Source: Aedes albopictus
Lineage: Eukaryota > Arthropoda > Insecta > Diptera > Culicidae
Direction: 5' to 3'
Length of the DNA stretch: 64,000 bases
NCBI RefSeq assembly: GCF_035046485.1
Contig: NC_085136.1
Location: forward strand, 158,584,754-158,648,753
The notes below the pieces were generated by a model that was given only the letters and a program-made list of their open reading frames with translations, ran no database searches and was not told the origin of the DNA. Position numbers and translations under genes: made by a program. Shown piece by piece: positions 10,240 to 20,889 of the stretch (its first letter is position 1; the number at the start of each line of letters is the position of its first letter).

Positions 10240-13200
10240 CAATGCAGAACCCGTAGTTTCCGGGAAGGTAAGCCCAGTTCCCTGGGTTAGTGGGTTGGTG
10301 TCAGGCCCTGCGAGCCAGCCGTAAAAAGACTAGCACCGGAAAATCAACAAGAGAAGAATGCGAACCGATACCAATGGCGACGACCACAGCGACGAAAATG
10401 GACTTGCGATTGGAAGCTCGGTGCGTGGAACTGCAGACCTCTCAACTTCATCGGGAGCACTCGCATACTCGCCGATATACTGAAGAACCGCGGGTTTGGA
10501 ATCGTAGCGCTGCAGGAGGTGTGTTGGAAAGGATCTATGGTGCGAACGTTTAGAGGTAATCATACCATCTACCAGAGTTGCGGCAACACACGTGAGCTGG
10601 GAACAGCTTTTATAGTGATGGGCGACATGCAGAGGCGCGTGATCGGTTGGTGGCCGATCGACGAAAGAATGTGCAGGTTGAGGATCAAGGGCCGATTCTT
10701 CAACATTAGCATAATAAACGTGCACAGCCCTCACTCCGGAAGCACAGATGACAAAGACGCATTTTACGCGCAGCTCTAACGCGAGTACGACCGCTGCCCA
10801 AACCACGACGTCAAGATCATCACAGGGGATCTAAGCGCTCAGGTAGGCCAGGAGGAGGAATTCAGACCGACGATTGAAAAGTTCAACGCCCACCAGCTGA
10901 CGAACGAAAATGGCCTACGCCTCATAGATTTCGCCGCCTCCAAGAACATGGCCATTCGTAGCACCTTCTTCCAGCACAGCCTCCCGTATCGTTACACCTG
11001 GAGATCACCACAACAAACGGAATCGCAAATCGACCACGTCAGAATCTATCGTGGCGCTAATATCGACTATGATCACTACCTGGTGATGGTTAAACTGCGC
11101 CCAAAACTCTCCGTTATTAACAATGTTCAGTACCGGCGGCCGCCCCGGTACGATCTAGAGCGACTGAAGCAACCGGATGTCGCCACCGCATACGCGCAGA
11201 ATCTCGAGGCAGCGTTGCCGGACGAGGGTGTGCTCGATGTGGCCCCTCTAGAGGACTGCTGGAGTACAGGTAAAGCAGCCATCAGCAACGCAGCCGAGAG
11301 CACTATCGGGTACGTGGAACAGAGTCGACGAAACGATTGGTTCGACGAGAAGTGCAGAGCGCTTCTGGAGGAGAAGGATGCAGCGCGGGCGGTAATGCTG
11401 CAGCATGAAACCCGACAGAATGTAGAGCGATACAGACAGAAGCGGAAGCAGCAGACCCGTCTCTTCCGGGAGAAAAAGCTCCGCCTGGACGAAGCGGAGT
11501 GCGAGGAAATGGAACTGCTGTGCCGTTCACAAGAAACACGTAAGTTCTACCAGAAACTCAACGCATCTCGCAAAGCCTACGTGCCGCAAGCCGAAATCTG
11601 CAGGGATAAGGACGGAAACTTCCTGACGGACAAACGTAAGGTGATCGAAAGGTGGAAGCAGCACTTCGACGAGCACCTGAATGGCGAAGAGAATATAGGC
11701 ACGGAGGACCAAGGCAGCGGAGGAAATGACTATGTTGGTGCAGCAGAGGACGGGAACGAACCAACTCCCACGCTGAGGGAAGTTAAGGATGCTATCCACC
11801 AGCTCAAAAACAACAAAGCGGCTGGTTAGGACGGTATCGCAGCAGAACTCATCAAAATGGGCCCGGAAAAGTTGGTCATCTGTCTGCACCAGTTGGTAGT
11901 CAAGATTTGGGAAACCGAACAGCTACCGGAGGATTGGAAGGAAGAGATAATCTGTCCCATCCACAAGAAAGGCGACAAGTTAGTGTGTGAGAACTTTCGA
12001 GCGATCACCATTTTGAATGCCGCCTACAAAGTGCTATCCCAGATCATCTTCCGTCGTCTTTCACCTAAAGTAAATGAGTTTGTGGGAAGTTACCAAGCCT
12101 TTTTAAACGACGGCCGGTCGACAACGGACCAGATCTTCACCGTATGGCAAATACTCCAGAAATGCCGTGATTACCAGGTTCCAACGCACAACCTGTTCAT
12201 CGACTTCAAAGCGGCATACGACAGTATCGACCGCACAAAGCTATGGAAAATCATGGACGAGAACAGCTTTCCCGGGAAGCTTACCAGACTGATAAGAGCA
12301 ACGATGGACGGTGTGCAGAACAGCGTAAGGATTTCGGGTAAACTATCCAGTTCATTTGAATCTCGACGGGGACTACGACAAGGTGATGGACTTTCCTGCC
12401 TACTATTCAACATCGCCCTGGAAGGTGTGATGCGACGAGCCGGGCTCAACAGCCGGGGTACGATCTTCACGAAATCCGGCCAATTTGTCTGTTTTGCGGA
12501 TGACATGGATATTATTGCTAGAACATTTGGAACGGTGGCAGAACTGTACACCCGCCTGAAACGCGAAGCAGCAAAGCTCGGACTGGTGGTGAATGCGGCT
12601 AAGACAAAGTACGTGCTGGTAGGTGGGACTGAGCGAGACAGGACAAGCCTTGGCAGCAATGTTACGATAGACGGGGATACTTTCGAGGTGGTAGAAGAAT
12701 TCGTCTACCTCGGTTCCTTGCTAACGGCTGACAATAACGTGAGCCGTGAAATACGAAGGCGCATCATCAGTGGAAGTCGTGCCTACTATGAGCTCCAGAA
12801 GAAACTGCGGTCAAAAAAGATTCACCCCCGCACCAAATGTGCCATGTACAAGACGTTAATAAGACCGGTGGTTCTCTACGGACACGAGACATGGACGATG
12901 CTCGAGGAGGACCTGCAAGCTTTCAGAGTTTTCGAGCGACGGGTGCTAAGGACGATCTTCGGCGGCGTACAGGAGAACAGTGTATGACGGAGAAGGATGA
13001 ACCCAGCATCCAGAAAGTGGCCAAAGCCGGAAGGATACGATGGGCAGGGCATGTTGCAAGAATGCTGGACAACAACCCTGCATAGTCGTAACTGATCCGG
13101 TTGGTACAAGAAGGCGTGGAGCGCAGAGAGCACGATGGGCGGACCAGGTGGAGCGTGATCTGGCGAGCGTTGGGCGTGATCGACGTTGGAGAGCTGCAAC

Positions 13201-13285
13201 TGCAAATCGAGTATTATGGCGGCAAATTGTTGATTCAGTATTATCTTGAATTTGATGTTTACTAAATAAATGAAATGAAAAAGTA
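10240..13285 (+). mobile_element. RTE-like LINE, copy B (nearly full length)
   Basis: A non-LTR retrotransposon of about 3 kb with leader, endonuclease-RT ORF and an A-rich tail (AAATAAATGAAATGAAAAAG, about 13263-13285). It is the best preserved autonomous-type element in the window, with most of the main frame open between 10519 and 12987. The same superfamily recurs at 33463-36420 (-), 57020-57275 (+), 33110-33266 (+) and 5555-5665 (+), though this copy differs in its C-terminus and belongs to another subfamily. No target-site duplication could be defined. Confidence 0.85.
10290..13249 (+). pseudogene. APE endonuclease-reverse transcriptase ORF of RTE-like LINE
   Basis: The enzyme would nick target DNA and prime reverse transcription at the nick. 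The endonuclease N-terminus (10290-10553) is in another frame. From 10519 a single frame runs to 12987 with in-frame stops at 10777-10779 and 11827-11829. Endonuclease features include INVHSPHSG, a GDLSAQVG form of the GDxNA box, TESQIDHVRIYRGA and YDHYLV in place of SDHYLV. RT features are FIDFKAAYDSID (motif A), LRQGDGLSCLLFNIALEGV (B) and CFADDMDII (C), so the catalytic FADD is intact. After 12960 a small deletion and frameshift lead into RIRWAGHVARM and GTRRRGAQRARW, ending at about 13249. The RTE-like label is inferred from motif style; related CR1/L2-type groups are alternatives. Confidence 0.85.
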
Positions 13286-13289
13286 GTGA

Positions 13290-14252
13290 GCTGGAGTGAT
13301 ATCTCTACTATCTCTCTTTTCTCACACTTTTTTTTTACACCGTAATCCAAAAGTAGTTGCCAAGGATCCTGGTGTTTATCTACATATGTAAGCAGGGAAG
13401 CCACCCGATGGTTGGCCCAGGCCCTTAAGGGGACTGGGTTCAGAGCCGGATCAGCTTTAATAAGGAGTATTCATCTGAACCTACTTCCACCCAGTTTGTT
13501 GGCTAAGCTGGGCGCACAGATCAGGTATCATGTGGCGGAAAACAGCGTCGACATTAGCCTGTCCACCGTTTCAGGTCACCCAACCATACTAAGTGAATAA
13601 AATGCCGTTGCCATCAGCTCACTTGTGCATAGTTACCTGAACGTGTACCATCTCTACTTCCAATTAATAAGCATGACCACTGACCAGTATACCATATTCA
13701 GGAATATACTGGCATCGTTCCTGATGTGCTCGAGGCACCCCTAGCTAGGCTGTGACACTTTAGAAGCGGTGTCATGTCGCTTGTACAGACTTGCTTCCGG
13801 ATGTCTGGAATTTATGAAGAGGTCCAGCAGAGCGCATTGCTGGTCCTCCTCTACGCCTAGGCTTACTCCGCTTGAGCAGTTCGTATGTCCCGGTGCCAGT
13901 CGGCTAAGGTCAATTAGCAGAACCCTCAACGGTGATTGGTTGGTGACGGAGGACCGGCCGTCTAGTTTAGCTACAGCCCACCACCAGGACCCATGATCGT
14001 GGTTGGTCCGTGACGTAGGTTCGGTCAATTGGTCTGGCTAAGGCCCACCATCTGACCATCCCCGGTCATCTACAGAACGAAAACCGTACGCAATCCGACT
14101 TTTGAACATTTTAAATAGTTAACGTGGTCTTTTGTATCAAGAAGTAAGATGGCGGCCTCCAACGCGTCCTCTCGATAGCCACAATTCACTGTAACGCCTT
14201 CCTGAGTTGCGAAGATCAACCACGAGGGTCGTTGGTAAACAATTTTTACTTT
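13290..14252. other. Unassigned, no gene recognised
   Basis: Moderately GC-rich sequence with short open frames on both strands (13412-13600, 13741-14028). No domain or clear repeat unit was recognised. It could be an old, unrecognised transposon leader. Confidence 0.4.
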
Positions 14253-14343
14253 TTAACCTAGTCGTGCATTGGGGTCATTATAACCCAGACAGACAGACCG
14301 AGGGTGCACTATGTCCGCGTGATGAGCGCATGAGGAAGGTTAA
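14253..14343. mobile_element. TTAA-flanked short MITE, copy 1
   Basis: A 91-bp unit bounded by TTAA, starting TTAACCTAGTCGTGC and ending GCATGAGGAAGGTTAA. The termini are imperfect inverted repeats. Internal text GGGGTCATTATAACCCAGACAG is shared with the copy at 16113-16213. TTAA is the target of piggyBac-type transposases, so this may be a piggyBac-mobilised MITE. Confidence 0.6.
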
Positions 14344-14357
14344 ATCGTTGAAATAAT

Positions 14358-14440
14358 TTAACCCTAGTAGGCTGTTGGGGTCAATGTGACCGAGACAAGC
14401 TCGTTGAACGTACACTACGCTGTTGTGGTGCGCCTAGCCA
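14358..14440. mobile_element. TTAA-flanked short MITE, truncated copy 2
   Basis: Starts TTAACCCTAGTAGGCTGTTG, followed by GGGGTCAATGTGACC, matching the left part of 16113-16213. The right terminus with a closing TTAA is missing; similarity fades near GTGCGCCTAGCC. Confidence 0.55.
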
Positions 14441-15080
14441 AATGATCTGGATCAGATCACAGTTGAAACATCAACCCGACTCAGGTTCGCTTGTGCTGAA
14501 ATTTGTTTGACGTTTGTTTGTTTACACATTTTCCGCCGATCTAGTTCCAACCCAGGTTCAAAAACGAATTCAACATTAGTTAGATTAAATTATTCACAAT
14601 TTTCACTTTGCCACACGCGAACAAAAACGAATACGTCCGAACGGGGAAGCCAACAAAATCACATGTGAGACGATATGAGCGAATCCAAAGATGGGCGTCA
14701 CAACGGCTGCCTTGCAAAACCGAAAGCATGGATCTCGTCATACAAGCAACAAATAGAGCTGAAAAAGCAATGAACATCCTTGCTCACTCGTGATAAACAT
14801 TGAGTAGCGTTTTCGTTTCCGAGCATTTCGTAGATGACGAGATCGGTGCTTTAAAAAACGCGAGACAAAAATGCACCTGGACACGCACCCATTTCACCTT
14901 AATACTAACCTGCCTCTTCTGGGTTATCTTTATGTATGCAACTACTAAATACTTTAACACTCGGCTGGTTAATGCTGACGAATTTGACGATGGATACACA
15001 ATATTCTTGGAGAAGCTGTGTGGAAAGAAGAGAGAAAGGAGAAAAAAAGGTGAACGAAAAGGAAAAGGTAGATGAGCGGG
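14441..15080 (+). other. Unassigned region with a hydrophobic-segment ORF
   Basis: The only frame of note runs 14800-15075 (92 codons, opening with TTG, not ATG). It contains the hydrophobic stretch LILTCLFWVIFMYATT, which could form one membrane helix, and a Lys/Arg-rich C-terminus. An upstream frame (14608-14793) ends in stops just before it. No family is recognised and there is no eukaryotic start context, so this may be a chance ORF or a relic exon. Confidence 0.2.
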
Positions 15081-16001
15081 CAGTCAATGTTAAGCTGTGG
15101 TAGAGTGTAGACGCAAGTGTAGATGTAAGCGCATAATACTACACAACGACCTCGTTTTCCGTATCGATCATCGTTGTCTTCACCGCCAGAGGAAAGAAGT
15201 GGCAACTTTATTTTACGAAGATTCTCCGACTCTTTGGTGTCTAGGCCGGATCCTAGGCATTCTGGCAAATCGTCTTCTTCCGGGAACTACTCCACCAGTC
15301 GGAAAAAGGAAGAACCCACGTGGGCCCTATTCCCGTGTATTCATGACCTCGAACGTAGACGTTGTGAAGACCCGGAGCGGTGAGTGTTTCCTTCTGACGG
15401 GATCTGTCATCCGGGACCATTTCAAGGCTTCGAGTGAACACCGGCTCCAGGTCAGTCCACCTGGATACCCGATCTGTGACCTTGAACGGAGGCGTCGCGG
15501 CGACCGTATTATTCCAACCGGATTCGCTATCCAGATCAGTCACAGCCGGCTCCACCCGGCTACGTGACTTGGACGGAGGCATCGCTGAGACCTGTAGTGG
15601 CGAGGCTAACACTCCCGACTAGACGTACCTCAAGATATTGCATTCACGCCAGATTGAGGACCTTGGAACCAAGCACTATCTCCCACTACCTACCCTGTGA
15701 CCTGGAACGGAGTCAGAACGCAGACCCGGATCTGGGACCGGAAAGTGTCGTCCACGACCCTGTTCCAAGCTATCAAGTAAACACCGGTTCTAATCGCTAC
15801 GGTATGTCTTCAGGAGTTTCAGCTCTTCCTTCGGTTGTCCGCAATGGGCCCCACCATCATCTATCAGCCGTGGTCATTTCCGAAGTTAACTTTCTGGCGC
15901 GTTCAACGTCTCTATTAAAAGCTAATCCAAGATATTTGCGTGCACCCGCTGTTGGTTATGCTATAAACTGTGCTATTCTATGGACGCAAAGAACCGCTTG
16001 A
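15081..16001 (+). other. GC-rich unassigned block with a dispersed internal motif
   Basis: Overlapping open frames at 15097-15567, 15253-15612 (-), 15434-15622 and 15564-16001 suggest composition-driven openness, not a gene. A word close to TGACCTNGAACGGAG recurs at about 15343, 15477, 15565 and 15698, with GATCTGT/GATCAGT words nearby, indicating a diverged repeat. Character and composition resemble 7229-8067 and 44740-45910. No domain recognised. Confidence 0.3.
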
Positions 16002-16112
16002 GAATAGGGCTTGATTGCTTAAAGTCCGCAAAAATATTTAGGTTTACTCTCAAATTTAAAGCAGCGTTTTTGTACACCGTCCATTCAAATCTAAATGTAA
16101 ACATTAAATTAC

Positions 16113-16213
16113 TTAACCCTGGTAGGATGTTGGGGTTAATATGACCCAGACAGGCTCGATGACGTGCACAACGTCAACATGGTGCGCTTACCTTAACATC
16201 TTAGGAGGGTTAA
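16113..16213. mobile_element. TTAA-flanked short MITE, copy 3 (complete)
   Basis: A 101-bp unit with terminal inverted repeats: left TTAACCCTGGTAGGATGTTG, right complement TTAACCCTCCTAAGATGTTA. The outermost four bases on each side are TTAA. It is the most symmetric of three related copies (others at 14253 and 14358). Confidence 0.75.
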
Positions 16214-17299
16214 CCAGTATCGAAATGTAGGCCAAATAACATTACGAACTACTGTATAAGTTGATAGAGAATAGCTGTGTCACCCACCACAAAGGTTCAA
16301 AATATAGGTCGTTAAATATCCATTAGATTTCATCGCTGTGTACTTGACTCTTCAGAAAGCTTTCAACGAAACGCCCTTCAAAATGATATAAATAAACTGT
16401 AAAATAGACGTGCTATTTCCATTTATCCTACTTCCCAGCCATGCTGAACCCCCACTGAAGTAAGGCATAACCCAGTCTTCTACCATCAGAGAAGCAGTAG
16501 GTTCCGCCACAGAAGGGGCCAAAGAAAGTGAAAAAGTACAATAGTTTATAACCCATCCATCCATGCCCATCCGCATCGAGCTCGCTCGAGCCGCCATTCA
16601 TCGATATTGGATCTGGAGGACGGAAATCTTTCCCTGCGGCGACAAAGGTTCTCCAGCTGGAGCGCTCTTGGATTTTCGCGAGGTGCTTCTCCAACACCAA
16701 CACACGAGCTGAAAAGAGTCGTCTTCGGTTGGATTGGAAGGTACATACGTAGAGATATGATTTGACCGTCAATAGTGACGGGGTTCTTCGGAAACCCGAG
16801 CCATCGAGAGCCGCAAGAGCGGCTTTCACCCAAAGCATAACTAAACAAAAGGGAAATCAAGTAGGAAGGAAATGTGTAAAAGTTATGAATAGGACCTTTT
16901 ATCTGTCAAAAGCAGAGCTTCGACAGCAGCACCAGCAGCAGCAGCAGCCGGTCTCAAACCCACCTACTTACTCATCTTAACAATTTTCCCCCGTTCGTTT
17001 CGTGCTTTTGAGTCTCGATTTCATCACCATCAGAGGCGCATCGACATGGATGAGTGGATTGGTGTCTTGGCAGACTGACTTCGACGACGACGCCTGGTGT
17101 GCCTTTCCGGCGAAGCCACCCAGCCATGTGGGGGCTTTTCTTTTATTATTTTTATAAGTATGCTAGGCATACACATTGGCGGATTTAGGGAGAGAGGTTT
17201 GAAAGGGAATATATTTAGGTCGATTAATTGTTATCTGGCTTAAATGAGAAACATTTTAGAAAATTAGACATCGTATTCTAATTTGCATATTTTTTATTG
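16214..17299. other. Intergenic, no gene recognised
   Basis: Contains a short CAG-rich run at 16924-16949. Frames at 16428-16838 (-) and 16762-16980 (+) overlap on opposite strands and show no domain. Nothing else was recognised. Confidence 0.5.
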
Positions 17300-18640
17300 T
17301 GAAAAATCTCTTCCACGGCTACCCGCCATCGGCATTGCAGTCACCTGCTATTACCAACGATCATCGCTCTGTCAGCTCAGCCGTCATACAGTCTACTATT
17401 TGCATTAACTCCTCTCTTGACTATCGTGGAGGCGCATGGCAGCTTCAGAAGAAGTCCCCGTAGTCCTTGGCACCACGAAGCCCTCGTAAGATGTAGACAC
17501 CAATCCCTGGAAGGAGTGTTCGCTATGATGCCTGACAGCGACTGCAGTTGCAGCAGAACGCAACGCAGTGGTGCAGGTTTATAACTGCGTACCTGCACTG
17601 TGACTTACCTGCTAAGGCTCTCTTGAAGGCTGGGCACCTTGGGCCACCCGTTGTGTGTTTTCTGTTCGCGGATTTCCCGGAACAAATCAAGCATTTTTGA
17701 AGGTTACTATAGCCTTGCGCCTAATGGCCTTCACCTCCACATCGCCTATAAAGCTTGCGCCTGACAGGCTCTTTAGAGTACCACGACTTGATGGTTCTAC
17801 AAACCACCGGTGGCGGAGTATGCTCAGCGGACATACCAACCAGCTCACTTTGAGCTTCTCTGCTATAATGGACTTGTTGGCGTTCACCACATGTAGCAGA
17901 ACCAAGGCCACCTGTGTCCCTGTTGGGCATTTCCGTAGCCTAGCTGCTACAGTGGCTATCTTTCTCGCGCTCAACAGCTGCCTTTTTATCTCTCTTTAGC
18001 TAAGCGCCCTTAATCTCTTGTTTCACTTTTTCTACTGCTTATTCACTAGGGTTTCAGAAGGCGTAATCCGGGACGACTCGCCTTTTGTAGGCCCCTTCAA
18101 AACCTCTAGGTATATGAACTCATCCGTCTTGAAGAGTAGGGTGTCTTCCTTCTCGCACTTGACAGCTAGCCTCCTATCTCTCCTTGGCTTTACGACACGA
18201 ATCTCCCTTTCATTCCTCTTCTTCGTCTTCTGTTTGCTCACTAGGTGTCAGGAAGCGTCATTCCCCTGACACGCTCTTACCTGTGCAGACACAGGACTAA
18301 CATAAGGTCGCAATCCCCTGCTCTCTTCATCTCGGGACTGCCCGGCTTTTCCAGGCACACCCTTCCTAGCATGCCGACACGCCTGGACGTGCTTCAAGTC
18401 CTTGTCGATATTAGACTTCGACGACTTAAATTCTATGATGGAGTCCAGCTGGTTTGCAACCACATCCATATGGCAGAAAGTCCTTCACACGTTTTATGTA
18501 TGGCCCTCATCCACCACGCTCACCATGAACTCTCCCAGCGTTCTAGTCGGGGAGGAAATGAAATTCCCTATGCTGGCACTTCACGGACAGCTACTTCCTT
18601 CTATCTCTGCTCTCCTTATAAGGAGACTCAGCTCACCTAA
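17300..18640 (-). pseudogene. R1-clade LINE ORF1 (gag-like) and endonuclease start
   Basis: On the minus strand this aligns by eye with the ORF1 at 53690-54560. The best stretch is 17974-17687, with TGTQVALVLLHVVNANKS matching TRTQIALVQLPVANGKKS-like text there. Zinc-knuckle remnants follow across frame breaks: a damaged first knuckle, RRCGGEGH, and a third in the style CRKSENRKHTTGGPRCP. Further downstream (17600-17310) is the start of the APE endonuclease with CHAPPR and VIAGDCNA, a form of the GDFNA box. The element stops abruptly near 17310. ORF1 proteins of this class bind RNA; this copy is non-functional. Confidence 0.7.
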
Positions 18641-19646
18641 GATTGCAAAGATTAATATAACCGCCCATAAAAAAACTACCAATAAATGACGTAGATCATT
18701 TAAAAGACGGAATACCAAACCATGTGTTGGAAAATTCAAAACGCGCCATGTGCTATAGGAGAAAGTGACTTGTGGATATTTTTCATTTCGTCATCATCGA
18801 CACCATATAATTCTGAATCCACCTATGGGTTCACTCCACTTACCCATTTCCCGCCTCTTTGCACAAACCTACTGGAGCAGCCATCCAGAGCGCCATGCCT
18901 TTCTTCCGGTCTGTCTTCATTTTACCCACATCATCTCAAGGATAAAGCCACGTTGACATGCATATCGATGATGGTGGTAATGATGTTGGTTCTTACCTAC
19001 CAGTATGTAGACGTAGACGGGCCGTTCTGCTATTGACGGATTCAACCAAGGTATGTGTAGAAGACGGCTTTTCCGAGCTGCTGCCGTCCCGTCCGTCATG
19101 AAGCACCCCGGAAAACGTTCGCTGTTGTTGGCCGGCTGGCTGGCTGGCAGGCTTTCGGATATAAATAGCGCCGTCATTTCATTCGGTTCGCGCGCGGGGT
19201 ATGGATTACTTTTAAGTACGTGTCGTTAGCTATCGATGAGTTGATCCGGGTGATTAATAACAGCTGTAAACTAGGGGAATGATTGCGGGGAATAAAAACC
19301 GGTTATTGGGAAATCAATTAAGCTCAAGGTGGCAATGCTATGTGGTTCATTTTTTTTTTTATAAATTTAGGCAGTTGTGAGGCTGTAAATGTTTTCGATC
19401 TGGGAGATGATTGGAATCTTGAAATTTTGAGCCAAGTAGCTTGATTCACCAGATTTTTCACAAAAAGTCTATGATTCATTTTACTTAAACTTAAAAAGTC
19501 TATGATTTATTTTACTTATCATTAACCTGATAGAAAATTCTTGGCTCTGTCACTTCTAAGCAGGTAGCAAAAGACTGTTTTGCTACTACATCCAAACGTT
19601 ACTAATCTTTGCAAATCGTTAATATTCTACGAAAACTTGGGGCTTA
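18641..19646. other. Intergenic, no gene recognised
   Basis: No recognisable coding region. A 26-bp word (AAAAAGTCTATGATTCATTT...) is duplicated at 19462-19487 and 19493-19518, a 31-bp period. The short frames around 18722-19036 are unsupported. Confidence 0.5.
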
Positions 19647-19817
19647 GGGGCTGTCCATAAACCACGTGGTCATTTTTTTGGGACTTTTCAAACCCCCCCC
19701 CCCCCCTCGCGTGGTCATTAGTCCATACAATTTTTTTTATTTGTCCATACAAAATGGTCATTGGCCGAACCCCCCCCCCCCCCCCCCCTCATGACCACGT
19801 GGTTTATGGACAGCCCC
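19647..19817. mobile_element. MITE with TTA target duplication (PIF/Harbinger-like)
   Basis: A 171-bp element with 27-bp terminal inverted repeats beginning GGGGCTGTCCATAAACCACG. It is flanked by TTA at 19644-19646 and 19818-19820. A 3-bp TTA/TAA duplication is the mark of PIF/Harbinger insertion. The interior holds runs of 14 and 19 C residues (about 19693-19706 and 19770-19788) and a duplicated GTCCATACAA word. Confidence 0.85.
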
Positions 19818-19820
19818 TTA

Positions 19821-20217
19821 GCAGGAGTTTGGTCAAATACTTTTAAAATGTTACGTTTTATGCCTTTCCTTGTTAACAAACTTTTACAGCAAATTTGTAC
19901 AAAAGTCGATTTTCGACAAAGAGTTTGTATGTATAAAATTAGTTCAACAAACTGAGAAGATTTCGTTTTTCTTTTATTAGTCGGTAGAAATCTACCCTCA
20001 GACACATTAACCTTTCAAATACATCTCGTTAAGAACAGCTCGCTGACGTAGTGTACTGTTTGAGTAAAAAAAATACCCAAATGCACAAGGTCGGTACAAG
20101 TACAAAGAGGTTAAGAACACTCAGTAGTATGAAGTAGGCATTCGCACTCCGAACAACTAAAATCACTTTTTGGACCCCCTAATCCTCTCTGGAGCCACCT
20201 TGCGGTAAGTCTTCCAT
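19821..20217. other. Intergenic, no gene recognised
   Basis: Nothing recognised in this AT-rich stretch between the MITE and the LINE 3' end. Confidence 0.5.
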
Positions 20218-20535
20218 TCAGTTGTTTCGTGCTACGAATACCACGTACACTTCCATTTCTACAGTATCCGGATACTTGCTGCCATCGTTACGGCCCATTG
20301 GACATCTTTGGTACACATTCCTCCAAGTCATCGGTGTCTTTTCTTCTTCTTTCAGTCCTGAACATCCATGGTGGTACAGAAGGCCGAATTGAAAGATCTC
20401 CATCCTGGTCGATTGGCAGCTATAGCCTTGACCTGTGCCCAGATCAAATTTCTGTCGACCTGCTTGATTTCGTTGTTGAAGCTGCGCCACCATGAGCCTC
20501 TAGGTTTGCCTCTGCTGCCAGGGTTCCTGATTTCC
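20218..20535 (-). pseudogene. C-terminal end of the minus-strand LINE ORF
   Basis: The minus strand reads RGKPRGSWWRSFNNEIKQVD followed by WAQVKAIAANRPGWRSF, the typical tail of this LINE protein class, ending near TTMDVQD. It is separated from the rest of the ORF by about 350 bp of inserted sequence: the residues just upstream (GHRSRQG) lie at about 20890. Confidence 0.75.
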
Positions 20536-20889
20536 ACTTTTCATCTTCTTCCACATTCGAAGACAGTCAGCAGCGAACGGTTGTCGCTTTAGTTCGTGTG
20601 TATGCTTGTCAGCGACGACGGTAAACTCCGGCGAACGGTGGAAAGCCACACTTGGAAATTACTCATTCGTTCACATTCGCATCGCAAGCGAATGCGATTC
20701 GTGAGTGATGCGATTGATATTGTGCATATGATTTTTTTATGTTTTCGAAATATTTTCTTTGCTAATCTAGCATTTCAGCAACAATACAGTAAAAATGTAT
20801 GCATTACATGCAGAAATTCTCCGTTTGCTGCATCTTTCTCGATTCGCTTCAGCAAAGAGGAGTGAATATGAATGGAGTGAGGCGAATAT
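20536..20889. other. Unassigned insert splitting the LINE C-terminus
   Basis: About 350 bp interrupt the LINE frame between GHRSRQG and RGKPRGSW. The insert has a short hairpin CATTCGCATCGCAAGCGAATG near 20676-20697. No transposase or clear terminal repeats were found, so its class is unknown. Confidence 0.5.

Noticed and set aside
10330..10806. 158-codon minus-strand ORF
   Set aside because: Shadow of the endonuclease frame of the RTE-like LINE on the plus strand.
12171..12659. 162-codon minus-strand ORF
   Set aside because: Shadow of the RT frame, whose motifs A and B read on the plus strand.
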